NCBI GenBank assembly: GCA_024653215.1
Contig: JANLFU010000002.1
Coordinates: forward strand, 83,337-147,336
Source of the DNA: Candidatus Saccharicenans sp.
GTDB taxonomy: Bacteria > Acidobacteriota > Aminicenantia > Aminicenantales > Saccharicenantaceae
Reading direction: 5' to 3'
DNA: 64,000 nt
Part shown: positions 1-8,344 of the stretch, one piece after another
Position numbering within the stretch: the stretch's first letter is position 1
Layout of the letters: each line of letters opens with the position of its first letter
Notes under the pieces: generated by a model
What the model saw: only the letters and a program-made list of their open reading frames with translations
Databases searched by the model: none
Told to the model about the DNA's origin: nothing
Position numbers and translations under genes: made by a program

Positions 1-125
1 AGATCCCGAGAAAATACCGCCCGGTGGCCATCATCTCTCTGGGCTATGCCGCCAGCCGGCCGCCCGGAGACCATATCCGGAAAAAGCTGGAGGAGGTGGC
101 CTGGTTCAACCGGGTTGAAGGCTGA
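1..125 (+). CDS. C-terminal fragment of a nitroreductase-family protein (5' end outside window)
   Basis: An open frame enters at base 3 and stops at TGA 123-125. It encodes about 40 residues that include RPVAIISLGYAA and end KKLEEVAWFNRVEG. This tail, a hydrophobic strand with a G-Y pair followed by a basic stretch and an LEE-V-W-N ending, matches the C-terminus of FMN-dependent nitroreductases, where it forms part of the domain-swapped dimer arm. The FMN-binding N-terminus is not present, so substrate and subfamily cannot be judged. The next gene starts 60 bp downstream on the same strand. Confidence 0.55.
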   Translation, partial: IPRKYRPVAIISLGYAASRPPGDHIRKKLEEVAWFNRVEG

Positions 126-185
126 AGGCCGGCCCCTCTTAAAAACAAGGCTTGAGGTGAAAAGCTCAAAAAAGAAATCTGGCAG

Positions 186-1349
186 ATGAGGAGAAAGGAA
201 TTGGTCCTGTTCCTGCTAATAGTTCTCTTGATTTACGGTTCGGTCAACGGCTACATTTTCTGGCGTGGTCTCCAGGCCCTGTCCGGTCCGGGCCCGGCCC
301 GGCTGATTTTCAGCCTGCTTTTTTTGGGCTCGGTCCTGGCCTTTCCGGTCGGACGAATCTTGAATGCCCGTTTCCACACCCACCTGACCGAAGGCCTGGT
401 CTCCCTGGGTTCCTACCACCTGGCCCTGATGCTCTATCTTTTCCTTTTCATTTTTATCAAGGACATTATTCGCTGGCTGGTCAGAATTGCGGGCGCTCAG
501 GTGACGCCGGACAGCTGGCTGTCAATCAGGCACCCGGGCTCCTTCCTGGTTATCGTGGTCCTGTCGCTCCTGGTGGTAATTCTGGGGCACCTCAACGCCA
601 TCAACCCCAGGCTCAGGGAACTGAATCTCAACATTGAAAAGAAGGTTCCGGCCGGGTCCGAGCTCCGGGCAGTATTGATTTCTGACATTCACCTGGGAAT
701 AATCAACCGCTCCAGCCGGCTGGAAAAACTGGTGGATAGAATCAACGACCTCCGGCCCGATGTGGTCTTTTTCGCCGGAGACATAGTTGACGAGGGAGTC
801 TCGCAGGAAGAAGAGGAGAAGATGGTCGGACTTCTCCGGAAGATACAAAGCCCGCTAGGCCTCTACGCCTGTCCCGGCAACCACGAGTACTACGGCGGTT
901 TTGAGCGGAATATTTCTTACCTGGAGAAAGCCGGGGTAACGGTCCTGCTCGACCGGGCGGTCCGGGTGGACGGCTGGTTTTATGTGATAGGCAGGAAAGA
1001 CTGGGCGGCCCTGCGCTCCGGCCAGAAAAGGCTATCGCTGGAAGAAATCATGAGCCAGGACGGGGTGGACCGGGCCTGGCCGGTAGTGGTCCTCGACCAT
1101 CAGCCGCTTTATCTCGAGGAGGCAGCCCGGGCCGGGGTGGACCTGCAGCTTTCCGGTCATACCCACGCCGGGCAGCTTTTTCCCCTGGATATCATTAACA
1201 GGTTTGTCTACGAGAAAAACTGGGGCTACCTGAAGAAGGGCACAACCCATTTTTATGTTTCCTCGGGATCCGGGACCTGGGGACCTGCGGTCCGCACCGG
1301 CAGCCGATCGGAGATTATCCTGCTCAGGCTTCGCTTCCAGGAAAATTAG
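186..1349 (+). CDS. Membrane-anchored metallophosphoesterase (calcineurin-like, YkuE/YaeI type)
   Basis: 387 aa. The first ~140 residues hold about four hydrophobic helices, so the enzyme is probably held in the inner membrane. The C-terminal ~230 residues carry the dimetal phosphoesterase signature in order: SDIHLG (near residue 165), GDIVDE (~196), GNHEYY (~229) and SGHTHAG (~323). These supply the Asp, His and Asn metal ligands. Relatives hydrolyse phosphodiesters, and some act on UDP-diacylglucosamine or other lipid-linked substrates. The substrate here is unknown. No strong Shine-Dalgarno precedes ATG 186, but no better start is in frame. It converges with the OmpH-type gene, with an 11-bp gap. 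Confidence 0.85.
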   Translation: MRRKELVLFLLIVLLIYGSVNGYIFWRGLQALSGPGPARLIFSLLFLGSVLAFPVGRILNARFHTHLTEGLVSLGSYHLALMLYLFLFIFIKDIIRWLVRIAGAQVTPDSWLSIRHPGSFLVIVVLSLLVVILGHLNAINPRLRELNLNIEKKVPAGSELRAVLISDIHLGIINRSSRLEKLVDRINDLRPDVVFFAGDIVDEGVSQEEEEKMVGLLRKIQSPLGLYACPGNHEYYGGFERNISYLEKAGVTVLLDRAVRVDGWFYVIGRKDWAALRSGQKRLSLEEIMSQDGVDRAWPVVVLDHQPLYLEEAARAGVDLQLSGHTHAGQLFPLDIINRFVYEKNWGYLKKGTTHFYVSSGSGTWGPAVRTGSRSEIILLRLRFQEN

Positions 1350-1360
1350 CGGCTGGCAGC

Positions 1361-1909
1361 TTATTTCTTTCCCGACTTGCTGGCGTCGTAGCGTTTAATG
1401 ACTTCATCGGTTATATCCAGCTCCGGCTTGTAATGAATCAGGCCGGAGGTGCTAAGGTCAAAGACCAGCTCGTAACCTCTTTCTTTGACCAGTTCGTCAA
1501 TTACCGCCAGCATTTCTTCCCGGATTCTTTTTATCAGCTGGTTCTTGAACTGCTCGAAATTGCGGCTGTTTTCCTGCTCGTACTTCTGGCGGTCGGCTGC
1601 CTTCCGGTCAATTTCCTGTTGCAGCCTGGCCCGGGCCTCGGGGTTGAGGGTCAGGGTCTGGCCGGCCAGTTTCTGCTGCAGGGCCTTGATCTCTTCATCC
1701 ATTTTTTTAAGCTCGGCTTTAAGCGCTTCTTCTCTTTCCTGCAGGATGGCCACGGCCTTTTTCCCTTCCAGCGACTGGTCAAAAGCTTTCTGGGAGTTGA
1801 CTATGGCCACTTTAAGAGCGCTCTGGGCCCTGGCTGGAACCGCAGCCAGGACAACGGTTATCATCATCAGGATAATGGCCAGTCGGCCGGAAAATTTCGG
1901 ATTTTTCAT
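1361..1909 (-). CDS. OmpH/Skp-family periplasmic chaperone
   Basis: 182 aa from ATG 1909, which has a good Shine-Dalgarno (GGAGG) 6-10 bases upstream. A longer frame starting 30 bases earlier lacks one. Residues 1-29 are a Sec signal ending ARA-Q. The mature part begins with the conserved VAIVNSQKAFDQS segment, continues as a long charged coiled coil (about residues 50-125) and closes with an AVIDELVKERGYELVFD strand. This is the Skp layout, a trimer that shields outer-membrane proteins in transit. It is the last gene of the seven-gene phosphatase operon, 26 bp after the aminotransferase, an unusual location because skp normally sits next to bamA. Confidence 0.85.
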   Translation of the reverse strand: MKNPKFSGRLAIILMMITVVLAAVPARAQSALKVAIVNSQKAFDQSLEGKKAVAILQEREEALKAELKKMDEEIKALQQKLAGQTLTLNPEARARLQQEIDRKAADRQKYEQENSRNFEQFKNQLIKRIREEMLAVIDELVKERGYELVFDLSTSGLIHYKPELDITDEVIKRYDASKSGKK

Positions 1910-1935
1910 GGTAAACCTCCTGAGGGCCGGCGCCT

Positions 1936-3051
1936 TCAAGTTTTCAGGGCAGAGAGCACCTCGGCCACCCGGTCCAGGGCCTTTTTCAGGTAATCCTGGC
2001 TGGAGCCGTAACCGAAGCGCAGGTGCTGGTCCAGTTCAAAGTGATCGCCCGGGACAAGGAGCACGCTCTTTTCTTTCATGATTTTTTCCACCAGCTCGGT
2101 GGAGTTAATCTGCAGGTTGTAGCGGGCAAATAGAATGGCCCCGGCCTGGGGCGGAAGATAGCTGAACAGGCCGTTAAAGCCGTTTAGCCACTTTTCCAGG
2201 ACGGGCAGGTTGTTGTTCAGTATATCTCTGGTTCTTTTCAGAATCCTTTGCCGCCTTTCCGGTTCCAGCACCCTGGTGGCCAGGTGGTCGGTCAGGGCCG
2301 AGACCGAAATGGTGGTGTAATCGTGGTAGGTCCAGATTTTCCTGACCAGCTCCAGCGGCCCGACCAGCCAGCCCAGCCGCAGCCCGGGCAGGCCATAGGC
2401 TTTCGATAAGCCGGCCACCACCACCAGCCGGTCGTAGCTGCCCCAGAAGGAAGGGGTTTCCAGTCCGTTTCTTTCGGCTCCCCGGTAGACCTCGTCCACC
2501 AGCAACCAGGCCCCGACCTTTTCCGCCTGCCTGACGATTTCTTCACGGATTTCGCGGCTCAGGATGGCCCCGGTCGGGTTGTTGGGATTGGTCAGGATGA
2601 TGAGCCGGGTGTTACCGTTGACCAGCTTCCTGAGGTCGTCCGGGTCCGGCTGCCAGCCCAGTTCGGACCGTAGCCACAGGGGTTTAACCCGGGCCCCGAA
2701 GCTCCGGCTGAGGCCCCACATCTGCATGTAATTGGGTAGCTCGAAGACCACCTCGTCCCCGGGTTCCAGCAGCGACCACATCAGCAGGAAGTTGGCTTCA
2801 GACGACCCGGCGGTGACCATGATCTGTTCCGGGTCAATCCCGGGATAAAGCCGGGCGATGTTTTCCCGCAGCCGCGGGGTGCCGTTGGTCTGGGTATAAC
2901 CGATGTCCACCGCGGCCAGCTCTTCCAGCTCGCCGGGCAGCAACAGTTCTTTCAGGTTCAGAGGGTGGACCCCGCTTTCCGACAGGTTGTAGTCGACCAC
3001 GTTTTCCCAGAGCGACTGCATTCTTTCCATCTTGAAGATTTCAATTTTCAC
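1936..3051 (-). CDS. PLP-dependent aminotransferase, class I/II (fold type I)
   Basis: 371 aa from GTG 3051 (GGATA 5 bases upstream). Visible fold-type-I landmarks are TAGSSEANF (~80-90, phosphate site), TNPNNPTGA (~155), VDEVYRG (~186) and the PLP lysine in LSKAYGLPGLR (~217). It most resembles aspartate/tyrosine-type aminotransferases and the VioD-like branch of class I/II. The amino donor and product cannot be read from sequence. It lies 25 bp after the Oxa1-like gene and 26 bp before the OmpH-type gene, so it is co-transcribed with the phosphatases. Whether it takes part in the same pathway is unknown. Confidence 0.85.
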   Translation of the reverse strand: MKIEIFKMERMQSLWENVVDYNLSESGVHPLNLKELLLPGELEELAAVDIGYTQTNGTPRLRENIARLYPGIDPEQIMVTAGSSEANFLLMWSLLEPGDEVVFELPNYMQMWGLSRSFGARVKPLWLRSELGWQPDPDDLRKLVNGNTRLIILTNPNNPTGAILSREIREEIVRQAEKVGAWLLVDEVYRGAERNGLETPSFWGSYDRLVVVAGLSKAYGLPGLRLGWLVGPLELVRKIWTYHDYTTISVSALTDHLATRVLEPERRQRILKRTRDILNNNLPVLEKWLNGFNGLFSYLPPQAGAILFARYNLQINSTELVEKIMKEKSVLLVPGDHFELDQHLRFGYGSSQDYLKKALDRVAEVLSALKT

Positions 3052-3076
3052 GGCGCTATCCTTTTATTTAATATTA

Positions 3077-3907
3077 TCAGATTTCTACCTTGAACAGGCC
3101 CTTTAGAGCCAGGCCCAGGATGATGGAGAGGAGAAAGTAGGCCACCAGCCAGTGAAAACCTATCCCCAGTAGCTTCAGCCTTTGCGGCTCGAAGCGGAGT
3201 TCAATCTGCTTGAGCAGGGAATCGGCCGGAAGCGGTCTTTCTCCCGGGTAGAGAAGCTCCTGCCAGAGGTTCCTCTTCACTCTGACGGTTGAGACCCTGA
3301 GAAGCCGGCCCTTCCCGGCCGGAACGATTTTCTGGTACCTTTCGCCGTTGACCTGGATGACCAGGGGGTCGTCAACCGGGCCGGTTACCTTCAACCGCCA
3401 GGCTACCTCGGCCTCGTCGATTATCCTGACTGGCGGAGTTTCCACCACCAGCCCCTCGGGCGTTTCCAGGTCCAGTCTCAACCTTTCCAGGTCCATGGTC
3501 TTTATAAACCGGGCCTTCAGCAGAAAAGTTTCACCCGGGGCCGGCGGGCGCGAGGTAAACCACAGGTTGAGCTGGGCCAGGATCAGGAAAATGGGCACTA
3601 TCATGACCAGCAGCGGTTTGAGGTTGTACAGCAGGTACTGCAGGTTGGCCGCGAGCAGTTCTTTCTGGCTTCCGAGCTGGGTCCTGAGGTCAGTCTGGTA
3701 AAGCCTGATTTCGAGCAGGTTGGCCTTGATGCGATTTTTCACCCGCCTGATTCCCTCCTGGTTGGAGGTTTTCTTGTAGATGAACAGCATCAGCAGTGCG
3801 GTCAGAAGGGAAATAGCCAGCATGGCCACCCAGGGATTGAGGGAAGAAAAGGGCAGAAAGATGAGGTTGAATAAACTTCCGACTGCTCTGTTCAGCCACC
3901 AGACCAT
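3077..3907 (-). CDS. Oxa1/EMC3 (DUF106)-like inner-membrane protein
   Basis: 276 aa. A first membrane helix (about 28-45) is followed by a positively charged amphipathic/coiled segment with KKTSNQEGIRRVKNRIKANL and LYQTDLRTQL, then a second helix (about 96-115, MIVPIFLILAQLNLWF). A ~130-residue polar beta-rich region and a last helix (about 250-272) follow. The TM-basic coiled coil-TM pattern resembles the DUF106/EMC3/TMCO1 branch of the YidC/Oxa1 insertase superfamily. That resemblance is my inference from layout and short motifs, and no residue is diagnostic. The extracytoplasmic domain is an addition to the basic fold. It sits between the RHH-like gene (21 bp) and the aminotransferase (25 bp). 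Confidence 0.5.
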   Translation of the reverse strand: MVWWLNRAVGSLFNLIFLPFSSLNPWVAMLAISLLTALLMLFIYKKTSNQEGIRRVKNRIKANLLEIRLYQTDLRTQLGSQKELLAANLQYLLYNLKPLLVMIVPIFLILAQLNLWFTSRPPAPGETFLLKARFIKTMDLERLRLDLETPEGLVVETPPVRIIDEAEVAWRLKVTGPVDDPLVIQVNGERYQKIVPAGKGRLLRVSTVRVKRNLWQELLYPGERPLPADSLLKQIELRFEPQRLKLLGIGFHWLVAYFLLSIILGLALKGLFKVEI

Positions 3908-3928
3908 GGGTTTGGGGTTCCGCCGGAC

Positions 3929-4120
3929 TCAGGAGATATAGCCCAGGCCCTTGAGCCTCTTCTTGATTTCTTCCTCGGAATCGGCCCCTTCGAACTTGGC
4001 CACTTCCTTTTCCAGCAGGTGAACGATGAACTCTTCGGTTGAGCTGTAGCCGGCAGCCTCGGCGATCTTTTCAATCTTTTCGTACAGGTCTTTTTCCAGC
4101 TTGACCTTGGCCTTGCCCAT
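3929..4120 (-). CDS. Small ribbon-helix-helix-like protein
   Basis: 63 aa. A short strand (KVKLEKDLYEKI) is followed by two helices (KIAEAAGY / STEEFIVHLLEKEVAKF), the size and pattern of CopG/Arc-type ribbon-helix-helix proteins. The C-terminus EEEIKKRLKGLGYIS resembles the RL-x-LGY tail at the end of many sulfatase and alkaline-phosphatase family enzymes. The start ATG 4120 has AAAGGAGAT upstream. It is 32 bp after the Tat-exported phosphatase and 21 bp before the Oxa1-like gene. It could be an operon autoregulator or a small partner of the phosphatases. Neither role is proven. Confidence 0.65.
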   Translation of the reverse strand: MGKAKVKLEKDLYEKIEKIAEAAGYSSTEEFIVHLLEKEVAKFEGADSEEEIKKRLKGLGYIS

Positions 4121-4152
4121 TTTTAATCTCCTTTTCTATACTTCAGCCGGGC

Positions 4153-6186
4153 TCAGAATAACGGCCGGCCGGTGATTTCAGGTGGAATTTTAACCCCGAA
4201 CAGCGTCAGAATGCCAGCGGTCACGTCTTCCAGGGCCGGTTGCTCCAGCCGGGCCGGCCGGCTGGCCAGCAACACTCCCGGGATCAGGTCGGGAGCTGTC
4301 ATGTGGTCGCCGCTCCATTTCTGGGGATTGTCTTCGATGAGCTCTCTCGGGAAACTGCCCAGGGGCGAGTTCCAGGAGATGCGGTAATTACGATTAAAAC
4401 CAAGGATTATATCCGGGGCCTCGGGTAGATAGGCCCCGCTGTAAACTTCGGAGGTCAGGTAAGCTTTGAGGATGACTTTTTCCCCGGTCAGGGGGTCGGT
4501 GACCTGTTCCAGCTTGTGGGCCAGTTCCCGGAGCAGTGGCTCCTTTTCTTCCGGCCGGACCAGGCCCTGGGCTTCCCGGCCCTTGAGGTTCAGGTACAGG
4601 GCGTTGAGTCCGACACCGTAGGCCCTGGTCCTCGACCAGTCGGTTGCCTGAAATAAAGACACTTCTTCCGGCCTGGTTCCCGGGCGAAGCACGTGGTAAC
4701 CGTTTCTCAGGAGCCAGGTGTTGAGGTTAAAACCGCGCCGGAAGGGACAGAAGCCGTGGTCGGACATGACCACGATGACCGTGTTCCGGTCCACCTTCTC
4801 CATCGCCAGCTGCAGGGCCCGGTCCATCTGGCGGTAGGTCTGCTCGATGACCTGGCCGAACTCGGCCGCCAGCTTCTCGTTGTAGGCCGGGTGGTTGCGG
4901 TCTATCAGGCGAAAGAACATGTGCTGGCGCTGGTCGGCGTTGGAAAAATAATAGAAGAGAAGGCCCGAGCGGAAGTTCCTGAGCTCCTCTTCCAGCATGG
5001 CCATGGATTCCTGGTAGACGATTTCATCCTGGGCCAGGAACTCCTTTTCGTCCAGGACATCGTTTTCCAGGGCGGCGGTATCGGCCGGCAGTCCCTTGGT
5101 GAAGAACGGCCCGAACTTTCTGGCCAGCTCCCGGGAATAACTTTCCGGGGTGCTCAGCGGCAGGGCCGGGTCAGATGGATCGATGTTTATCGGGCTGACG
5201 TAGAGCTTGAATTTCGGCCGGACTTCCTTGAGGTAAAACATGCAGATTCCGCTGACGCCCTGGGTTGGAATAAAATCAAACCTGATTTTCTTCCAGCCGC
5301 TCCATTCTTTTTCCCTCAGGATAAACTCCTGGTCCTGGTAGGCAATCTTGGCCACCGGGTTGACCGGGTCGATAAAAACCTTGAAGTCGACAAAGGTTTC
5401 CGGGTTGCCCCGCTGGAAGGGGTTGTTGGGTCCCGGGATCCGGGCTTCCACCCGGTTGCCGATGACGTAGACATCGTGTACCCGGCCGCCCCCTCCGTAT
5501 TCTTCGGTAACGGTCTTGTATTCGTTGGTGTAATAGTTGAAAAGTCCGTAATAGCCCTTGAGGTCGGGGGTACCCATGCCGGAAAAAGTGCGTTGCTTGG
5601 TTTCAACCGGCGGGTAATTGGAAGGAATCTTGAACACGGTGGCCGGGATGTCGTAATCTTCCAGGATCTGCCAGAAAGCCCGTCCCCGGCGCAGGTTTCT
5701 GATTTCCCCGCCCGAGAGCGGAATGTTCAGCTTGCCCAGCCTGAGGTTATGCCTGGCCGGCAGGCTCTCGGAAGCGGAAAACACCGGCAGGTAGGTCCTG
5801 GGGTCGCGGTGGACAAAATCAAAAATGCCATGGCCGCCGGGATTGGTCCCTGTGATGAAATTGGCCCAGGCCACCGGGCTCTGTGGCGGGACGCTCGAAC
5901 CAAGCGGACGGTAGGTTCCCGAGGCGGCCAGCTTCTGGAAATGGGGGAGCTTGCCCTCCTGGAGGAAGCGGTCGAGGAGAACGGTATCCAGGCCGTCCAT
6001 GCCCAGGACCAGTACCTTCAGCCCGGTTTCTTTCCGACCGGCAGTCCGAAGGAAAGCCTGGCCAGGAGCAAGAAGAAGTCCGGCCGATGTACCCAGGACC
6101 AGCTGCAGGAACTCCCGTCGTTTGAGGGCCTCTTCATTTTTTCTTCCGGACATCGGAGCCTGCCTTTTTCTGAACGTTTTCTCCAT
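4153..6186 (-). CDS. Alkaline phosphatase superfamily phosphodiesterase/pyrophosphatase, Tat-exported
   Basis: 677 aa. A twin-arginine signal (KRREFLQLVLG, ~22-45) predicts folded export to the periplasm. Metal-site motifs are VLGMDGLD (~60), SPVAWANFITGTNPGGHGI (~105-125, the Ser being the likely nucleophile), MSDHGFCPFRRG (~475) and SGDHM near the end. This is the nucleotide pyrophosphatase/phosphodiesterase (type I PDE) branch. The substrate is unknown. The start at 6186 overlaps the preceding gene by 53 bp. A second ATG at 6153 has a better purine-rich site (AGGCAGG) and would shorten the Tat n-region by 11 residues. Third phosphatase of the operon. Confidence 0.85.
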   Translation of the reverse strand: MEKTFRKRQAPMSGRKNEEALKRREFLQLVLGTSAGLLLAPGQAFLRTAGRKETGLKVLVLGMDGLDTVLLDRFLQEGKLPHFQKLAASGTYRPLGSSVPPQSPVAWANFITGTNPGGHGIFDFVHRDPRTYLPVFSASESLPARHNLRLGKLNIPLSGGEIRNLRRGRAFWQILEDYDIPATVFKIPSNYPPVETKQRTFSGMGTPDLKGYYGLFNYYTNEYKTVTEEYGGGGRVHDVYVIGNRVEARIPGPNNPFQRGNPETFVDFKVFIDPVNPVAKIAYQDQEFILREKEWSGWKKIRFDFIPTQGVSGICMFYLKEVRPKFKLYVSPINIDPSDPALPLSTPESYSRELARKFGPFFTKGLPADTAALENDVLDEKEFLAQDEIVYQESMAMLEEELRNFRSGLLFYYFSNADQRQHMFFRLIDRNHPAYNEKLAAEFGQVIEQTYRQMDRALQLAMEKVDRNTVIVVMSDHGFCPFRRGFNLNTWLLRNGYHVLRPGTRPEEVSLFQATDWSRTRAYGVGLNALYLNLKGREAQGLVRPEEKEPLLRELAHKLEQVTDPLTGEKVILKAYLTSEVYSGAYLPEAPDIILGFNRNYRISWNSPLGSFPRELIEDNPQKWSGDHMTAPDLIPGVLLASRPARLEQPALEDVTAGILTLFGVKIPPEITGRPLF

Positions 6187-8344
6187 TTTCTTTTTTTATT
6201 TTACCCGAATCTTCCGGAAGAAGCGACCGGCCATCCAGGTAGGCCGGCAGCGGAACCCCGAACAGCTGGAGGACGGTCGGGGCTATGTCCATGATGCTGG
6301 CCTCCCGGGCGTCCAGCTTCAGGTTGCTGAACAGCACTCCGGGAACCAGGGCCGGGTCCAGGCAGTGGTCGGCCGACCAGGCCTTACGATTGTCCTCGAT
6401 GACAGTCCGGTTGACCTTGCCCACCACCGAGTCCCAGGAAGCCCGGTAACCCTGGTTGTAGGCCACGATCAGGTCGGGAGCGTTATCCCGGTAGGGCCCA
6501 TGGTAAATCTTTTCAGAATCAATCAGCCGGTTGATGGCCACCGAGCCCTTTTCCGGGTCTTTAAGCCCGGAGAGTTTTTCCATGAGCTCCTGCTTGAGGC
6601 GCCGGCTTTCTTCTCCCGGCTCAACGATTCCCTGGGCCTCGCGACCGCGGAGGTTGAGGTAGATTCCGGCCAGGCCCAGGGCATAGGCCCTGGTCCGGCT
6701 CCAGTCAACCTGGCGGAACCATTCCTCGCTTTCGCTGGCCCCTTCCTTGAGATGAAGGTAGCCATTCAGGTATAGCCAGGAGTTCAGGTTGACCCCGCGG
6801 CGGAAAGCCTTGAAGCCATGGTCGGACATGACGAACAGGCAGCTTTTGTCGTCCAGGCTGTTCAGGACCCGGCCGACCAGCGTGTCCATTTTCTGGTAGA
6901 GTTCTTCCAGCACCCGGGAGCCGTCTTCCAGCCTGGCCGTTGGCTGGTAGGCTGGATGGCTTTTATCGAGGTAGCGCCAGAACATGTGCTGGATGCTATC
7001 GGTGGTTTCAAAAACACAGGCCAGGAGCCCGCGGCGGGTTTTCTTCAGGCCGTTGAAGAAAATTTTTTCCCAGTCCTCGTGGAAGGAATAAGCCAGTTCC
7101 AGGAAAGCCTTTTCCGGAAGTACTCCCTCGTTGAGGGCCCAGGTGTCGTTGGCCTCGCCCAGGGTGACGTAGCTGCCGAATAGCCTGGCCAGGTAGGGCG
7201 CATAAATAAAAGGATGGGAAATGGGCAGGGCCGGCTTTTCCGGGTCGATGTTGAGCGGAGTGACGTAGAGTTCAAAGTGCGGTTTTAGGTTCAGCAGGTA
7301 GAACCGGGCGATGCCCCGGATTTTCATTCCCGGCCCGGCCGGGAAGCTGAGCCTGACCCAGGGCGAAAAAACGCCCTTCTTCAGTTCGAAACGCTGGCCC
7401 GAGACTTCCACCAGGGCCGAGTCCTGCTCGTAGTTGAGTTTTATGGTCATCGGCAGCCGAATTTCTTCCGGCTTTTTTAGAAGGGAATTTTCGGGGCCAC
7501 CCAGGTAGGTCCTGACCACCTGGCCTTCCACCGTGACCAGCTGGCTTTCTCCACCCTCTTTTTTCTCCAGGCGGGCCGGGTTGCTGGTATAAAAAAGGAA
7601 GGTGCCCTGGCTGCCTTTAAGGTCGGGCAGGCACATCCCCGACAGCAGGTGCCCGGCGAATTTCTCCGGGGGGAAGGTGATGGGCACCCGGAGCACGGTG
7701 GAAAAAATGCCCTGCTGGCCGAGGATTTTCCAGAAGGGCTGGCTTCGGCGCAGCAGTTTTATTTCCGGCCGGCCCAGGGGTATCCGGTACCGGCCCAGCG
7801 GTATAAACCGGCGCGGCGGTCCTATCCGGGCCGAGGACAGGTCCGGCAGGTAATTCTTCGGGTTGCGGCTTAAAAAATCGAAGATGTTGTGTTTTGATGG
7901 TTCGCAGCCGGTCATGAAGGAAGACCAGGCCACGGGGGAAATGGCCGGGGTGGTCGTCTGCAGGGGTCGGTAGGTTCCCTCTTTTTTTAGCCGGCTGAGG
8001 TTGGGCAGCTTGCCCTCGGCCATGAACTTTTCGGCCAGCACCGGGTCCATCCCGTCAAAGCCGAGGATGATGACCCGGTCGACCCGGCTGTGGCGGTAGG
8101 CCTTCTGACCCCGGAGCAGGCGGAGCAATAGCCGGAAGGGCCAGCTCAGCAAGGAGAAAAAGGCCAGGAAAAAGGTCAGGAAGAAAACCAGGAAGGATGA
8201 GAGGAAAGCAAATCCGGCTCCCGGCCCGATATAAGCTGCGGCGCTGACGGTCAGGCTGAGGAGCAGAAAGAAGAATAGCCGGTAATTCAGGACAGGCCCT
8301 GGCCGACGGTTCGGGTAGGAGTTTTCACCGCTTGCGGCTTTCAT
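6134..8344 (-). CDS. Alkaline phosphatase superfamily phosphodiesterase, membrane-anchored
   Basis: 736 aa. Two hydrophobic helices (about 20-38 and 44-72) flank a YIGPGAGFAFL motif and anchor the protein. The catalytic domain follows with ILGFDGMDP (~94), ISPVAWSSFMTGCEPSKHNI (~135-155), VMSDHGFKAFRRG (~520) and SADHC near the C-terminus. The whole domain aligns by motif with the next gene, including VDWSRTRAYALGLAGIYLNL, so the two are clear paralogs. ATG 8344 overlaps the upstream TGA as ATGA, which indicates translational coupling. The C-terminal ~35 residues are Lys-rich. The orientation of the catalytic domain relative to the membrane cannot be settled from sequence alone. Confidence 0.85.
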   Translation of the reverse strand: MKAASGENSYPNRRPGPVLNYRLFFFLLLSLTVSAAAYIGPGAGFAFLSSFLVFFLTFFLAFFSLLSWPFRLLLRLLRGQKAYRHSRVDRVIILGFDGMDPVLAEKFMAEGKLPNLSRLKKEGTYRPLQTTTPAISPVAWSSFMTGCEPSKHNIFDFLSRNPKNYLPDLSSARIGPPRRFIPLGRYRIPLGRPEIKLLRRSQPFWKILGQQGIFSTVLRVPITFPPEKFAGHLLSGMCLPDLKGSQGTFLFYTSNPARLEKKEGGESQLVTVEGQVVRTYLGGPENSLLKKPEEIRLPMTIKLNYEQDSALVEVSGQRFELKKGVFSPWVRLSFPAGPGMKIRGIARFYLLNLKPHFELYVTPLNIDPEKPALPISHPFIYAPYLARLFGSYVTLGEANDTWALNEGVLPEKAFLELAYSFHEDWEKIFFNGLKKTRRGLLACVFETTDSIQHMFWRYLDKSHPAYQPTARLEDGSRVLEELYQKMDTLVGRVLNSLDDKSCLFVMSDHGFKAFRRGVNLNSWLYLNGYLHLKEGASESEEWFRQVDWSRTRAYALGLAGIYLNLRGREAQGIVEPGEESRRLKQELMEKLSGLKDPEKGSVAINRLIDSEKIYHGPYRDNAPDLIVAYNQGYRASWDSVVGKVNRTVIEDNRKAWSADHCLDPALVPGVLFSNLKLDAREASIMDIAPTVLQLFGVPLPAYLDGRSLLPEDSGKIKKENGENVQKKAGSDVRKKK

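Noticed and set aside
4693..6294. Long open frame on the plus strand (533 codons) opposite the Tat-exported phosphatase
   Set aside because: It is antisense to a gene with full catalytic motifs, rich in V/G/Q/H strings typical of reversed GC-rich codons, and has no recognised domain.
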